Shown piece after piece: positions 1 to 13,100 of a stretch of 64,000 nt of DNA. A program made the position numbers and the translations under genes. The DNA comes from Scatophagus argus. Its lineage: Eukaryota; Chordata; Actinopteri; Scatophagidae. Location of the stretch: NCBI RefSeq assembly GCF_020382885.2, contig NC_058495.1, forward strand, positions 24,303,127 through 24,367,126, written 5' to 3'. Position 1 is the stretch's first letter. Each line of letters starts with the position of its first letter. The notes beneath the pieces are model-generated. The model was not told the DNA's origin, ran no database searches, and worked only from the letters and a program-made list of their open reading frames with translations.

Positions 1-111
1 GCTATTGGATGTGTTGAAATGTGGATACTCATGTCCATCCCACGACTGATTGTACTTTTCATCTATCATCACGACAAGTTTCAGCTTGTACTCTAAAACG
101 TGTTTGTGCAG

Positions 112-3100
112 GTTATGGCGGTCTGGCTCTGTCCATCGAAGGTCCCAGTAAGGTGGACATCCAGACGGAGGACGTGGAGGATGGGACGTGCAGAGTCACC
201 TACTGTCCTACTGAACCAGGAAACTACATCGTCTCAGTCCGCTTCGCTGACGAACACGTTCCAGGTAAAAAAGAAAACAAAGAGTCTTTAGTGAAGGGAA
301 AATATCTTTCTATCTTTTCTGTGTCATTTTAAGTGAAGGTATTTACAACTTTATTACAAACTGACATTAAAAGGCTGCACTGATGTGGGAGACTTTTAAA
401 AATCCTTCCACAGATGCTCAGTGTTTGTTCGTTTGTTTTTTCTTTCATGTGAACCAGAGTGGCATACGTCTTAAATCATTTGGGTCATGTGTGCGTGTTT
501 TGTCAACAGGAAGTCCGTTCACGGTGCGGGTGACTGGGGAGGGTCGTATCCGGGAGAGCATCATGCGACGACAGAAGGCGGCGTCTGTTGCCAGTGTGGG
601 GAGTGTGTGTGACCTCAGTCTGAAGATACCAGGTACACACACACACACATATACATGCTTTGTTACTTTGCTAATCAGCTCGTCTGATTGGCTGGCTTCG
701 GAGGCCTGCATTGAAAGCAGTGCACAAAAGTAAGCAGGTCCTGAACTCGTTGAGCCTCGATGTATTACCGATCGTCAGGCTGGTATATGGAGGCATCAGA
801 GCTGCTCCTCCTCCTCCTCCTCCTCCTCCTCCTCCTCCTCCTCTTCGAAAACTGTGTCCTGTCTGCAGCTCTGACGTGTCTCTGGTTTCTGCCTGTTGTT
901 TCTTACTGCTGCTCTGTACTCACTGTGTGTGTCAGCTTTGTCTTTTGTTCTTTCTTGATCTCTTCTTTTCCTCTCTTTCTTACTTTCCATCCTTTCCTTC
1001 ATCTCATCCTGCCTCCTTGGCATTTTCTTCTTTATTCCTTCTTATTTTTCCTTTCTTTTTCTTCCATAAATCTCCATCATGCCTCCCTCTTTTCCTCCTC
1101 AGCTACTTTTTATTTCCTCCTCCTCCTCCTTCTCTTCTCTCCTTGTTCCCTCCTCCCTCTTTTCACCCTCCTCTTCCTCCAGTGAGCTGGTTCCTCCTGA
1201 TCTTGTCTCGGCAGCTCCTCTCTCATCCCTCATCTCGCTCCTACTGCTCCCTCTGGTGGTCTGGGCGGTCCAGAGGTCGCGGGACTCGCTCCTCTGCCGT
1301 GGCCCGGGATCAGAGCCTCTCCCCTGGGCGCGTCCGCCTCATCTCCGGCCTCTCCGGTCTGGTGCTGACAGGAGGCTCGAGGGGCGCTTGGGTCGTTGAT
1401 GCCCGCTGTACGGTGGGCCGTGCCGGGGTGGAGGGTGCGTTGTAGTGTCCTAGGGAGGAAAAAAATGCAGGTGGTGGCAGCACAAGGTTTGCAACATAAG
1501 ATGCTTTAAGCTGCAGCTGTGAGTGTGTGGTCAAGAGCGTTGGATTCTCACCTCACCATATTCGTTTTTTTTGTTTACTTTGTCGTCTTCCTGTACTTGC
1601 CATGATCCATACAGTCAAAATTTAGAATATCCAGTGATGGAATGTTCCAGGATAAGGTTAAAACTAAATCGATCAAGTCGACGAATACACACACAAATAA
1701 ACAAAACTGTCTTTGCAGCGATCGACATGAAGGACGTCACTGCCGAGGTCACTTCCCCCTCTGGAGCCACTCAGCCTGCCGAGCTGGTCGCCGCGGGTAA
1801 CGACACCTACTGCGTACGCTTCGTGCCCACAGAGATGGGCGTGCACAGCGTGAGTGTGAGGTACAGGGGTGCGCACGTGCCGGGCAGCCCGTTCCAGTTC
1901 ACCGTGGGGCCCCTGGGAGAGGGCGGGGCAGCCAAGGTGAGGGCAGGAGGTCCGGGACTGGAGGGAGCACAGGCAGGAGAGCCAGGTACACCAGCGCGCA
2001 GACTTAATATCGACCACGCATAACGATGAGCTGATCTGCTAACACATTAAAGGCTGTCATGTTTTTTACATGACTGTTTGGCAATGAAGAGCTATGCAGA
2101 AGTAGCCGATAAATGAGGATCAGTAACAGATGGCTCATAACACGTAAGCTGCTGTTGATTTGGAGTTTTTGTTATATCTTCTCCCTTTCACCAGCTGAGT
2201 TCAGTATCTGGACGAGGGAGGCGGGTGCAGGCGGTCTGGCCATCGCTGTGGAAGGACCTAGTAGGGCGGAGATCTCCTTCGACGACCGCAAAGACGGATC
2301 CTGTGGCGTCTCGTACATCGCCCAGGAGCCCGGTAGAGAAAACACACTCAGCTGACCCCTGTTGATTGTTAATCAGTGTGTCTCTTTGACTCTCTTAGTT
2401 ACCTTTTCATCCACCTCTCGTCTCCAGGTGATTATGAGATTTCGGTGAAGTTCAACGACCAGCACATACCCGACAGCCCCTACCTTGTTCCCGTTGTTGC
2501 TCCGGCTAACGACGCTCGCCGCCTCTCTGTTACCGGCCTTCAGGTGAGGCATGAGGAGACACCTCCACAGCCAGAGCGCCCTGCCTTCCTGAAGGGCTCT
2601 GGGGCACAGTTGCATAAAACATAATGTCAAAAGCAAAGACAGACTTCCGTGCAGAGCAGATGAGCTGAGTGGGATTGGGAGTGTTGGGATCAAATTGGGA
2701 TCAAACTGGGATCGAATTTCTAACCGCTGCTGCTAAAAAAATAAACAACATTGTACTGATCCCAGCCGTAATGTTCTAAACCCAACATCATGCTTCACAG
2801 CGGAGTTTTAACACATCAGTGAGCAGGGAGGAAGTGTAATTTAATGACAGTCAAAACATGTTTTCCACTGCATCAAGAAGAAAGTATTTTTGAAGACTCC
2901 CAACACTGTGTACCAGTATCTGTACCAGTATAAATACCAGTCTTAAATAGTTTGTATCAGTCAAACCCTTGCAGTTGTACAGTTAGGTTACAGCGTTAGT
3001 GTTTTCTTTATGCAACTGTCCTCTCATGGATGTGACCACAGCCAGGCAAACAAATGTGTTTCTTTGTGAAGTTCACACTTTGGCCCAAGAGGGGGCGCCA

Positions 3101-6100
3101 AAGGAACAACATGGAGACTCAAAGATGGGAATGGTTCATCCGCCATCCTTTTTTGGACACATTCTTCATGTTTATCCACAGTTATCAGCACTTTTGCTTG
3201 ATAAGTGAAGAATTGATTGATTAGCTGATAGAGACAGTGTTTGGACCTTTTCCATTTTCTGTCAGCTTTCATAAACAAAATCTCAAACATCATCTTTGAC
3301 TTTCACTGAACGCAGTAACACACTCTCTGTCCCTGTTGGATGGACAGACATTATGGACAAAGATCCGTTCAGTTGAAGCTCAGACTGGCTGAGTATGGGA
3401 TCTGCAGTCTCGTAGTGGTTTTTGCCTGGCTCTGGTCATCCCTCATCTGTCTGGTGTGGAACTGCTGGTGTTTCTCTTGTGTTTCATTTAAAGGCTTTTA
3501 ACAGCACGTCATCTTCATCGCCGTCAGCATCGTCAGCTCCCTGGTTGCCTGGTTACAGCAGACGGAGGCAGGCCACGGCAGACTCCCTGCTGTCCTTTTA
3601 GAGACTGTAGCTCGTTTCCTGTCTGTAGCTGTAGACGAAACCCTGCTCTGCGACGCTGACGTGTTAGTTAAATCTGGGTCTTATAGTACAGTCAGGTACT
3701 GTTGTGTGGCATCTAATGACAATAATGTGGTGGAAGACATGAGGCGGGATTTTGCCTGCATCCTTTCTAATGTTTCTGGTTGTATTTGGCCATTTACAGG
3801 ATCTTCACATTGATGTGATGAAGTCTTAATTCATCGGATTAGTTCATTCAGTCCATTAAGGCTGTCTTATATTGTTTAGTAATTCATCTTCCATTTACTG
3901 TGTCTGATGCACATTATTAGTTATCAGGGAGCCCATTAACCAATGTTTTGGGTATGAATTTGTATAAATAGAAAAATCAAAATTAAGAATAATCAGTGAT
4001 AGGATGTGTAATTTACTTAAGTACTGTAAGAGTAACATAACTTTGTGGTACTTTACTTTAGTATTTCCATTTTCTGCCACTATATACGTCCTCAACACTA
4101 CTTTTTGCCAGGAAATGTACTTTTTACTAATTTATTTGATGACTTTAGTTAACAGTGACTTTGCAGATTTAGATTATTAATAGAAAATAAAAATAACTGA
4201 AATAATTTATTGTCAGCACTCTGACAAAAAAACAAAAAGATAATCTGAAAAATGCTGAATAGCGAATCCAATAATCGACTGATAATTGATCGATCCCGAG
4301 ACAGAAGCATCAGTATTGTTTAGAATCTAAATTACCACTCAAAAGATGCATTTAGAAACACTCTTAGAAACACCAAAGAGCAAGTTTATTTTTACACTGT
4401 CCCACATACCATCTTCGTTTTCTAAAATGTTTTTTGTCATAATTAATATCTGGAAAAAGCCATTTAAAAACAAACTCTAAAATGTATCAAACCATGTCAG
4501 TACTGAAAAAGACTTAAGACTGTACTATAACACCGTGAGACTGTAGCACAGTGTGTCTAACTGCTTTTTAACACTGTGGGAGTTGGCCTCCGTCTGCTGG
4601 AGCTGCACCAACCGGAGCTCAGGTAAGAGTAGACAACCACCAGCAAAGTACACGGGGAGAAACGGTAGAAATAGAACAGAAAAGAAATATAATAATAGAA
4701 TAGAAACTGTGAACAGGAGCTCATTATTTCATCTGAGCACTTCACTCTATTACTAAGTGATTGTGAATGTGTGTGTGTGTGTGTGTATATGTATATTTTT
4801 TCCCTGTTGTTAAACTGTCCATGCACTGACTGTGTGTGTGTGCGACCTTGGTAGGAGTCTGGTCTGAAGGTGAATCACCCAGCATCCTTTGCAGTGCGTC
4901 TGAACGGTGCACAGGGCAAGATGGCAGCCAAAGTCCACAGCCCCTCTGGAGCTCTGGAGGAGTGTGTCATTACCGAGCTGGAAAGAGGTGTGTGTGTGTG
5001 TTTCACTTTACCTTGTGGGGACAAAAATCTTTTTATGCAGTTGCAATGCGAGTCCCCATAATTAAAATGATTACATTTTAGGGTGAAGACTTGCTTTAAG
5101 GTTTCGGTTAACGTTAAGGTAAAGGTTACTGTTAGGTATGTAATGGTTATGGCTATGGTTAGTTAGTCTGCAGGAAAAGAATGTAAGTCTATGTAATGTC
5201 CCCATAGGGCATGGAAACGAGTGTGTATGTGTGTTCTCAAGGTAACATGGCGAGGGCTAAAGGAGCCAGACAGTGGCAGCCTGAAGGCCTCCAGATTCTT
5301 TGCTACTTGGACTGCTGGTAACCAAATTCTTCCATCCTGTCCTCCAGACAAGTACGCAGTGCGCTTCATCCCGAGAGAGAATGGCGTCCACTTCATCGAC
5401 GTCAAGTTCAATGGCTCTCACATCCCAGGAAGTCCTTTCCAGGTCAGAGTCGGGGAACCAGGACAGACTGGAGAGCCAGGACTGGTCACAGCATATGGAG
5501 CTGGACTGGAGAGAGGCACAACAGGTGTGTTACCTGTCTGTCTGGTCACATGACTCTTGACCCCTTTGCTTGTGTCAAAACAATTACGATTTTTCAGAGT
5601 CTTAAGTTTAATGAAAGTTTTGTATGCTTAACAAAACGACCACAACGCTGCCAGCTGTAAAACACAGTGTTTTAAATCTTGCAGGTACCCAGTCCGAGTT
5701 CATCATTAACAACACTAAGGCAGGCCCCGGGGCCTTGGCTGTGACCATCGAGGGTCCGTCTAAGGTGAAGATGGACTGCCAGGAGGTTCCAGAGGGCTAC
5801 AAGGTGCAGTACACACCCATGGCACCTGGAAACTACCTGATCAGCATCAAATATGGAGGACCGAACCACATCAATGGCAGCCCCTTCAAGGCCAAGGTCA
5901 CAGGTGAAGTAACATCAGCTACAGACAGTGTCAGTCATTCAGCTACAGACCGGGTGTCAGTGATGTATGTGAAGTATGTAGAAGAGAAGAAAGTAGCAGC
6001 AGATACAGCAAGCTTTAATTTTCTTAAACTCAGTTTTGTGAAATGTCCTGTTTTTGCATTGTGACTTTTCGTTCTTACTATTAATTGTCTCCACTCCTGC

Positions 6101-7076
6101 TCTGTAGAACATGAAAGGTTTTAAAATTACCACCGTGAGGTTTATTGGAAAGGTTTTTATGTATTTTTGTTTTTCCCCTCTCTCTCTCTGTCAGGTCCTC
6201 GGCTGGTGAATGTGACCAACGCCAGCGAGACGTCAACCCTGACTGTGGATCCGGCTGTCAGGGCGACCAGCAGCAGCTTCGCTCAGAGTGCCATGCCCAA
6301 GATGGCCGACTCCGACGCTAGCAAGGTGCTGAGCCGAGGACCCGGCCTGAGCAAGGCCTTCGTGGGCCAGAGGAGCAGCTTCTCTGTCGACTGCAGCAAG
6401 GCCGGTAAGGAAGACGGCACAACAGTTCTCAGTTTGTTCTCAGATCAGAGAGTTCCTGATGTAAATGCAAAACGCGATCATTTTTGTTTGTGTACAGCTG
6501 CTTGTTTTTAGACAGTTTATGTTTAAGAACTTTGACTTCTTTTGTTACCTTGAAAAAGGTTTTGTTAAAAAAGAGGTGTGCATAATTAGTAAGATTGGCC
6601 TCACAATCAGTAAGGTGTAATTTTGATATGGATACTGAAACCAAGAAATCGGGAGATTCAGTATGAAAACAGTTCTTTCTTCCAGTACCTTCCTTTGAGG
6701 AATACAAGCACATTTTGTACAGAAATATCAGATTAAAGAATTGACGAGGCATTCAGTGTCTGCTTTCAGAATTGGACCGTTTCGGAAATGCAAAGCTACA
6801 GACACATTTTGGTTGGGTTTGAAACTACACTTTTAACAGCATTTGTGTTTGGATACCTCACTTGTTATCTTCGCCTCCTCTTCCCCAGGTAAGAACATGC
6901 TCCTGGTGGGCGTGTACGGTCCTCAGGTCCCCTGTGAGGAGGTTCTGGTCAAACACTTGGGCAACCTGCAGTACAACGTAAGCTACCTGCTGAAGGAGCG
7001 GGGCAACTACGTCCTGGTGGTCAAATGGGGCGACGACCACATTCCAGGTTCCCCCTTCCATGTAACCGTCCCATGA
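112..7076 (+). CDS. flnb: Filamin, C-terminal part (Ig-like repeats 19-24), flnb-like; 5' part lies outside the window
   Basis: Filamins are dimeric actin cross-linkers whose C-terminal Ig repeats bind integrins and other partners and dimerise through repeat 24. Exons read here: 112-264, 510-632, 1719-1985, 2195-2332, 2428-2543, 4855-4987, 5348-5524, 5685-5903, 6195-6404 and 6889-7076 (stop TGA). All junctions are GT/AG and in phase. Visible landmarks are the repeat 19 end (GEGRIRESI), repeat 21 ([14 protein letters not shown]), repeat 22 ([12 protein letters not shown]), repeat 23, a hinge 2 with the [10 protein letters not shown] segment, and repeat 24 ending in GSPFHVTVP. Words such as [25 protein letters not shown] and KYGGPNHI fit human FLNB better than FLNA or FLNC. 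The choice of flnb over flna is an inference from remembered sequences. The first exon starts mid-gene, so everything upstream of repeat 19 is missing. Confidence 0.88.
804..1182 (+). repeat. CTC trinucleotide microsatellite and long pyrimidine-rich tract in filamin intron
   Basis: A pure CTC run (about 804-844) leads into roughly 340 bases dominated by C and T in ttcc, cctt and tcctcc blocks. It ends directly at the acceptor of the candidate cassette exon. It yields spurious proline, leucine or glutamate runs in translation, which are not genes. Confidence 0.85.
1183..1434 (+). CDS. Candidate 252-bp in-frame cassette exon of the filamin gene
   Basis: Within the intron between exons 510-632 and 1719-1985, a pyrimidine tract ending in cttcctccag is followed by 84 open codons and a donor gtgcgt at 1435. 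Both ends are phase 1, matching the flanking exons, so inclusion would keep the filamin frame. The insert would follow the LKIP motif and begins [11 protein letters not shown]. This is the junction at which mammalian FLNC carries its roughly 82-residue repeat 20 insertion, which starts GNWFQMVSAQ. Apart from the position, length and shared WF, I see little sequence similarity. The stretch is GC-rich, so a long open frame could be chance. Expression is unproven. Confidence 0.35.
2544..4854. other. Large filamin intron, no recognised gene
   Basis: This 2.3-kb intron separates the exon ending [11 protein letters not shown] from the exon beginning ESGLKVNH. It is AT-rich, ends in a GT-rich run before the acceptor, and shows no coding exon or complete mobile element that I recognise. 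Confidence 0.7.
5008..5235 (+). repeat. Decayed short interspersed repeat (TTGTGGGGAC type) in filamin intron
   Basis: The segment begins with accttgtggggac, contains degenerate ggttaaggtta-type units, and closes with tctatgtaatgtcccca before a GT-rich stretch. This matches the layout of a non-autonomous repeat common in teleost introns. No coding capacity is seen. Exact ends and family name are uncertain. Confidence 0.55.
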
Positions 7077-8430
7077 TGCACCAGCTGTCACTCCTCCACC
7101 TGTGCCATTTTGCATCCCTGTATGAGAGAACATGTTAGCTGCACTGCAAACAACCAAACTCTGTGTGCTAATTTTGTTTTCAGTTCAAATCAGATGTTTC
7201 AAATAATTTTTACTTCTTGAAATATTCTTCAATCTGCCAAACTGCCCTCCATAAAAGAAAAAACCAAACAGATTTTAAAAAGGTGGCAGGGGAGGGCAAA
7301 ATGAACACATCAGTGAATGGAGACTTGGTACTGTTAGTTGGACACTTGTTCTGCAGTGAATCAGAGAGGCAAAATGGTAAAAGTGATTGATGTCCGGCCC
7401 AAAGCTGGAGATGTAAATAAACTGGATAAAAGAAACGGGGAAAGAGAGCTCACATCTGTTGATTTTCGTTGCCCTGAAAATATCAACTGACAAATTTTGC
7501 ACTTGACCACGTTTTTTTTTATATATATATATATATTTCACTGGTAAATTAAAGATTGCTGGTTTTAAACAGGAAGTCAGTCAGTGAGAATGTGTGTTTC
7601 CAAAACAATAAAACTTTTGACCAAGACGATTGGAGCAAAACCTCTTAGAAATTTAACTGGAATCACACAGCACTTTGCCTCGGGTTAGAGGACCAAACCT
7701 GGGCAGAACTTTTCTGTACAAAAACGATTAAATGTGCTGTGAACAGAACAAATGACTTCACATCTCACTTAAGAGACTGAAACTGGAATTTTCTGTTTTG
7801 GTTTATTGTCAGCATGATGTTTTTTGAAAGGCTGGATGGACTGGACTCGCTCCAACTGTACGCAACTACTGATGTTTAAGTGTTTTAAGTCTTTTGCTCT
7901 TGAAGCTTAGCTCCCAGAATCCCATCAATACAAAGTGTTGCCAATAACGAATCAATGACTGTTAAAGCTGCCTTCGCACTACTGGCTCCTGCACTGTACA
8001 ACAGACTACTTACTTGTGTGCTCGAGTTTTGGGTTCATCGCTGCTTCCTGTTTGTCCCTTCAGCTGCGTTTTCACATGAACTGATCTGACTTTTAACTTT
8101 TGTGACCCAGTTCTGATCTGCTTCACGTTAGAGGAGAAAAACAATCAACTGTCACCCACTCGCATAAGGTGATTAAACAAATCAGACCTGAGCTACAAAA
8201 TCTGAGGTCAGATTTTTGGTTTGTGTGTAAATCCTGCAGAAATCTGATGAATCTGTCTTCATGTCTTACTGGACATTGTTGCCTAATTGTTGCTACTTTT
8301 GATACTTAAGGGATGAGAGGATTTTTGTATGGGGGGGGCTTCTCGTTTTGTATTAATGGGTGTTTTCATGTGAAATTGAATCCTGAAATGATGTACATTT
8401 GGTAATTAAAATCAACTGGAATTCAGACTT
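7077..8430 (+). other. Filamin 3' untranslated region with candidate polyadenylation signals
   Basis: The region after the TGA at 7074-7076 is non-coding. AATAAA at 7607-7612 and ATTAAA at 8405-8410 are the best polyadenylation signals. A short TA run lies near 7520. The 3' UTR could end at either site. Confidence 0.6.
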
Positions 8431-9479
8431 TAATTTTCTGGATCTCATTTCTTCACTGTGAATATTTTTACAACCAACTTCATTCAGAAACATGTAAATG
8501 AGCTTTTCACTAATAAGGACAACGTTATGATATTAAATTGAATTTAACTATCACATTGCTGCTGTTGTACCCAAAGTACCTCAAAATATCTTAATATCTT
8601 CTTAAAATATCAAAATAGCTTTTCTGCATTTGTTTCAAATTCTTTCAGATGTCAGACATCGTAGAGGAGACAGTTGCAACACTTTCTGCATTTGACTCTC
8701 AGAGACGGTTTGGATTAGACAAACCAAGTTTTTATACAATAAATTTACCTCTGTCTGTTAATAGTCAAAACCATTTAAAGATGATTACAGAAAGTACATT
8801 CTTCTCAATTTCTGTTTGCAACTGACCCCAGTCCTGGGGACAGTTACAACGTTGTTTGGGGATGGTTGCAACATGTTACAAATACAATATATTCCAATAT
8901 ATTAAAGGGATTATCAAAAATGTACGTTACAATAATATTAGTGTTATTTATTTATAAGCTTTGATCAGATGACAATTACAGGTTTGTCTAGATGAGAATT
9001 CCTTATGTGCAGATGTAAGATTCAAATTAATATAAAGTACAATAGGCTTTCAGTGACATAGGAAGAATGGAACAACTGCGCATGTGCAGTGTGAGTGTCA
9101 TCGCTTATTTCTGATGAGAGGAAAATGACATATTACAACCATCCCCTGTTACAACTGTCCCGGTGTCCCCTACGCATTCAAAGCGAATGTCGATTTGTTT
9201 TTGCAAATTTCCCTCTTTTTTTCTTGCTATTGCTGTTTTCCTTTAATTCGCCATTAAGAATTCCATTCTTGAATTTCCCTCGGGATCAATAAAGTATCTA
9301 TCTATCCATCTATCTATAAGAAAAACACTAAAGGAGACCGAAGTATCACACTGAGAACCAAACACCGACAGCAGCGACGCGGTTTAAAAAACTATTTTCG
9401 TCCCAACCTCCGCGAAACGCCTCGTTTCAATATCACAACTTGATCGGTTCAGTCCGTTAACATTTGGAGACTGGAAGAA
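8431..9479. other. Intergenic region between filamin and the NLRP1-like gene
   Basis: AT-rich sequence without a supported exon. Near its right end it carries a LINE-type 3' tail, annotated separately. Confidence 0.6.
9268..9317 (+). repeat. Non-LTR retrotransposon 3' tail with TCTA repeats
   Basis: The words ttgaatttccctcgggatca, then ataaagta, then a run of tctatctatc units form the typical 3' terminus of L2/Rex1-like LINEs and their parasites in fish. No coding part remains. The same word recurs near 60502, and related tails lie near 25505. Confidence 0.55.
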
Positions 9480-9541
9480 TGTGTGTTTTATTCACTGGTG
9501 CGCATGCGTAGACCTCGGATGTGTCTGGATCTGATCCGCAG
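9480..9541 (+). promoter_or_regulatory. Candidate promoter and 5' UTR exon of the NLRP1-like gene, with an NRF1-like site
   Basis: A strong donor gtaagt at 9542 ends a short candidate exon, and the palindromic tgcgcatgcgta (about 9499-9510) resembles an NRF1 site. The next exon (10135-10228) carries the first ATG at 10146. The transcription start is not visible from sequence. Confidence 0.4.
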
Positions 9542-10145
9542 GTAAGTTAACTTCCCTGACATCTGTGTTTGCTAGCCCTGAGTACGCCCTCGCTCCGTTT
9601 CGCTTTCCTGTCTGATCGAGAAGAAAAGATTTAGAGGTTTATTCGGTAAGAGGCTGTCGAGTTGTTTCTACGACACACGGGACGTTAATCTGAGCTGCTG
9701 TGACTGTGAAAAATGGACGGACTGAAAAGAGGAAAAAAAGGCGCGCGTCAACGCTAAATAGAATAAGTTGTGTTTACAGGCCCGGCAATGTTTTGTTTTT
9801 TTCTTCTTCCGCCAACAATGGCTACGTATTTGTTTACTGATTTATTTATTTGCCTTTTGGGCCGTTCTGTGTAGTTTTCTGTTTGATGGTAGGTGTCAGC
9901 AGCTGAAAGAAATGTCAAGAGTTTTAACTAGTGAGGTCGGGTGATACAAAATATTATAATTTATAAATCTAACAATGAACCTGATCCTGGACACAAAGTG
10001 AACCTGAGATTTGGAGACACGGCTGTCTTTGTTACCAAATAATAGTTTGATATAAATCAGGTTTCTTGTGTTCTTACTAACATTATGGCTATGGTCCTTG
10101 TGTGTGTGTGTGTTTGTGTTTGCGTGTCCCTCAGACTGACTTAAG

Positions 10146-13100
10146 ATGAGCAGTTCGGAGGAAGACGAAGACCTCGCGATCCTACCTCCTCCAGACTTGA
10201 GTGACGAACCTGGACCATCAGGGACAAGGTAAGAGATATTTACTCTGTCACACTGATGCATGTGAAGATAATATCTGAACGGCTCTTCGTGTAGAAGCTG
10301 TCATCACAATCACCCCAGCAGTGGTTCTCATGGTGGATTAGAGTCATGTAGTCATCAGGTGGAGACGAGCACGCAGCCTGTGATCACCAGTTTTGTTGAA
10401 ATAATTTGCTGCAATTTTTCCTGAAAGGTTTAACAAAAGAAATTCTTTTGTGTTCGCAGAGTGAACAAGAGGAGTGACCTTTCTGTGGTGGACCAGCCGT
10501 CCTGCTGTGCTGTGTGTTCAGGCGTCCTAAAGGATCCAGTGGCCAGCAGCTGTGGACACTGGATCTGTAGGCAGTGCATCACTTCACTCGGAGACCAGTC
10601 TGCTTTACCACATGACTCTTCCTGTCCCCTGTGTGGAAAAAGATCCAATACAAGACCTGGAAGTAAGATTGGGACATCTCACTGCCGATGTCTTCATGTC
10701 TGAAAATTGCATTTCCTGTGTTTCTACAGTCACAATGTATATCTTAACAATTTTTAGTCTTACTGAATTAAATCTCTGTCTCTTCATTCCTTCTTTTTTA
10801 TTGTTATAATTTTTGGGGTGCTGGAAACTACATTTACCTTTTCTGTTGTCTTACAGTGGACCTGCAGAAGGTTTTAGAAGAACATAAAAACAGTCTGAAG
10901 AGGAGATGTGAATGTGTGATGGGGGAAACTGATGTAACAAGAAGTGGATCCCTCTTCATCGACACTGAGCTCTACATCACAGAGGGACTGAGCGAAGAGG
11001 TCAATACCCAACATGAGATTTGGCAGCTTGAGACAGCTGCCAAGACGGAGACCCATGGCACTCCAGTCAAGTCCCGTGACATCTTTAAAGTCTTACCTGG
11101 CCAGCAGAGGGTCAGGGTCATTCTGACGACTGGCGTTGGTGGTGCTGGAAAAACCTTCTCGGCTCATAGGTTCACTCTGGAATGGGCAAAGGATCTGGAA
11201 AACCAAGATGTCAGTCTGTTGATTCTGCTTTCTTTCAGGGAGTTGAACCTGATCAAAGATGAGCAGTACAGTCTTCTCATGCTGCTCCGTGTTTTCCATC
11301 CAGCATTACACATGCTCACAGCAGAGCAGCTCGCTGTCTGTAAACTTTTGTTCATTTTGGACGGCCTGGACGAAAGCAGGCTTTCACTGGAGTTTGAGAA
11401 CAGTGAGGTTGTATCTGACGCCACACAGATGTCATCAGTCAACATGCTGTTGACAAACCTCATCAAGGGGAATCTCCTTCCCTCTGCTCTGGTCTGGATA
11501 ACTGCCAGACCTGCAGCAGCCAATCAGATCCCTCGTTCATGTGTTGACAGGGTAGCAGAAGTGCGAGGCTTCACTGATGCCCAGAAGGAGGAGTATTTCA
11601 AGAGGAAATGCAGTGATAGAGATATATCCAGCAAAATCATCTCATGCATCAAGACATCCAGGATCCTGCACATTATGTGTCGAATCCCAGTCTTGTGCTG
11701 GATCACCGCTACAGTGGTAGAGCAGCTATTGATTACAGACCAGAGTATAGTGCTGCCCAAGACCCTGACTGACCTGTACGTACACTTCCTGCTGGTTCAG
11801 GCAAAGATCAAGGATCTAAAGTTTGATGAGTCACATGAGGGGATGCCACTGCAGCTGATGAGGGCTGACAGGGAAGTTCTTCTGAAGCTGGGGAAGCTGG
11901 CTTTTGAACATCTGGGGGGAGGAACCTCCATATTCTACCAAGAAGACCTGGAACAACATGGTCTTGATGTCACAGGGGCCCTAAAGGACTCAGCAGTTTG
12001 TACAGAGATCTTCAAAAGAAAGCGTCTGATCTTCCAGAAAACAGTGTATTACTTTGTTCATGAGAGCATTCAGGAGTTTCTGGCTGCTGTCTACGCTGTC
12101 AGCTGTTACCAAAATGCAGAAGTACAGAAGGCTTTCCTCAGTGATTCATTCATTGTTGATGATGATTCATCCATGGTTGATGATGATTCATTCATTACTG
12201 ATGATAACAGCGATGAAGGCGACGACGAAGGCAATGGCGATGATCATGACAGGTCCAACAGACTTGGCCCATCACTGGATGTCTTTCTCACAAGAGTCAT
12301 GGACAAATCCTTAGAGAGTGAAAATGGCCACCTGGACGTGTTTGTTCGCTTCATTCATGGCCTCTTGAGCAACAGGCTCTTAAGAAGCCTTCTGATTCAT
12401 ATAGACAGCAGTCCAGAAATCATCAAGAAAATCATCAGAAACCTCAAGAAAATGAACATAGATGAAATCTCTCCTGACAGAAGCATCAACATCTTCCCCT
12501 GTCTGATGGAAATGAATGACAGCTTAATTCATCAGCAGGTCCAAAAGTTCCTGAAGTCAGAAAACATATCAAAGATTAAACTTAATGAGCTTCATTGCTC
12601 TGCTCTGGCCTATCTGTTGCTGTTGTCAGACGAGGTTCTGGATGACCTGGACCTGAGCAAGTACAGAACATCTTCAAGGGGAAAACAAAGACTGATTCCG
12701 GCTGTGAGGAACTGCAGGAAGGCTCGGTCAGTACTTTAATGAGCTGTACATGTTGACAAACTGTAAACGATTCTGACATAAAGGAAATTTACTGTTCACT
12801 ACAACTTTGGGTCTGCCCAGCGTGAAGAAGATCAAATTTCTTTGGTTCCAAGGATGAGCGAGTGTGAGATCAACAACAGTTAGTACAGCATAAGCAGTAA
12901 TTTCTGTACCAGATCATTATGGTGATGAGCAGGTTTCTTAATTTGCCAGTCAGTCTATGTTTCAGCCCTGACTTATGATCATGAGCTTTGGGTAGTGATT
13001 GAAAGAATGAGAAAACAAAGGAAAGTTCTAAGGTGCTAGAAAGGAGACTAGTAAGGTAACCTCAGGGTTACAAGTAAGTGCAGCCACAAGGAGGCTTTAT

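Noticed and set aside
711-1185. Long open frames with polyproline and poly-leucine runs upstream of the candidate filamin exon
   Set aside because: They are translations of the CTC microsatellite and pyrimidine tract. Only the splice-bounded part from 1183 is worth considering.
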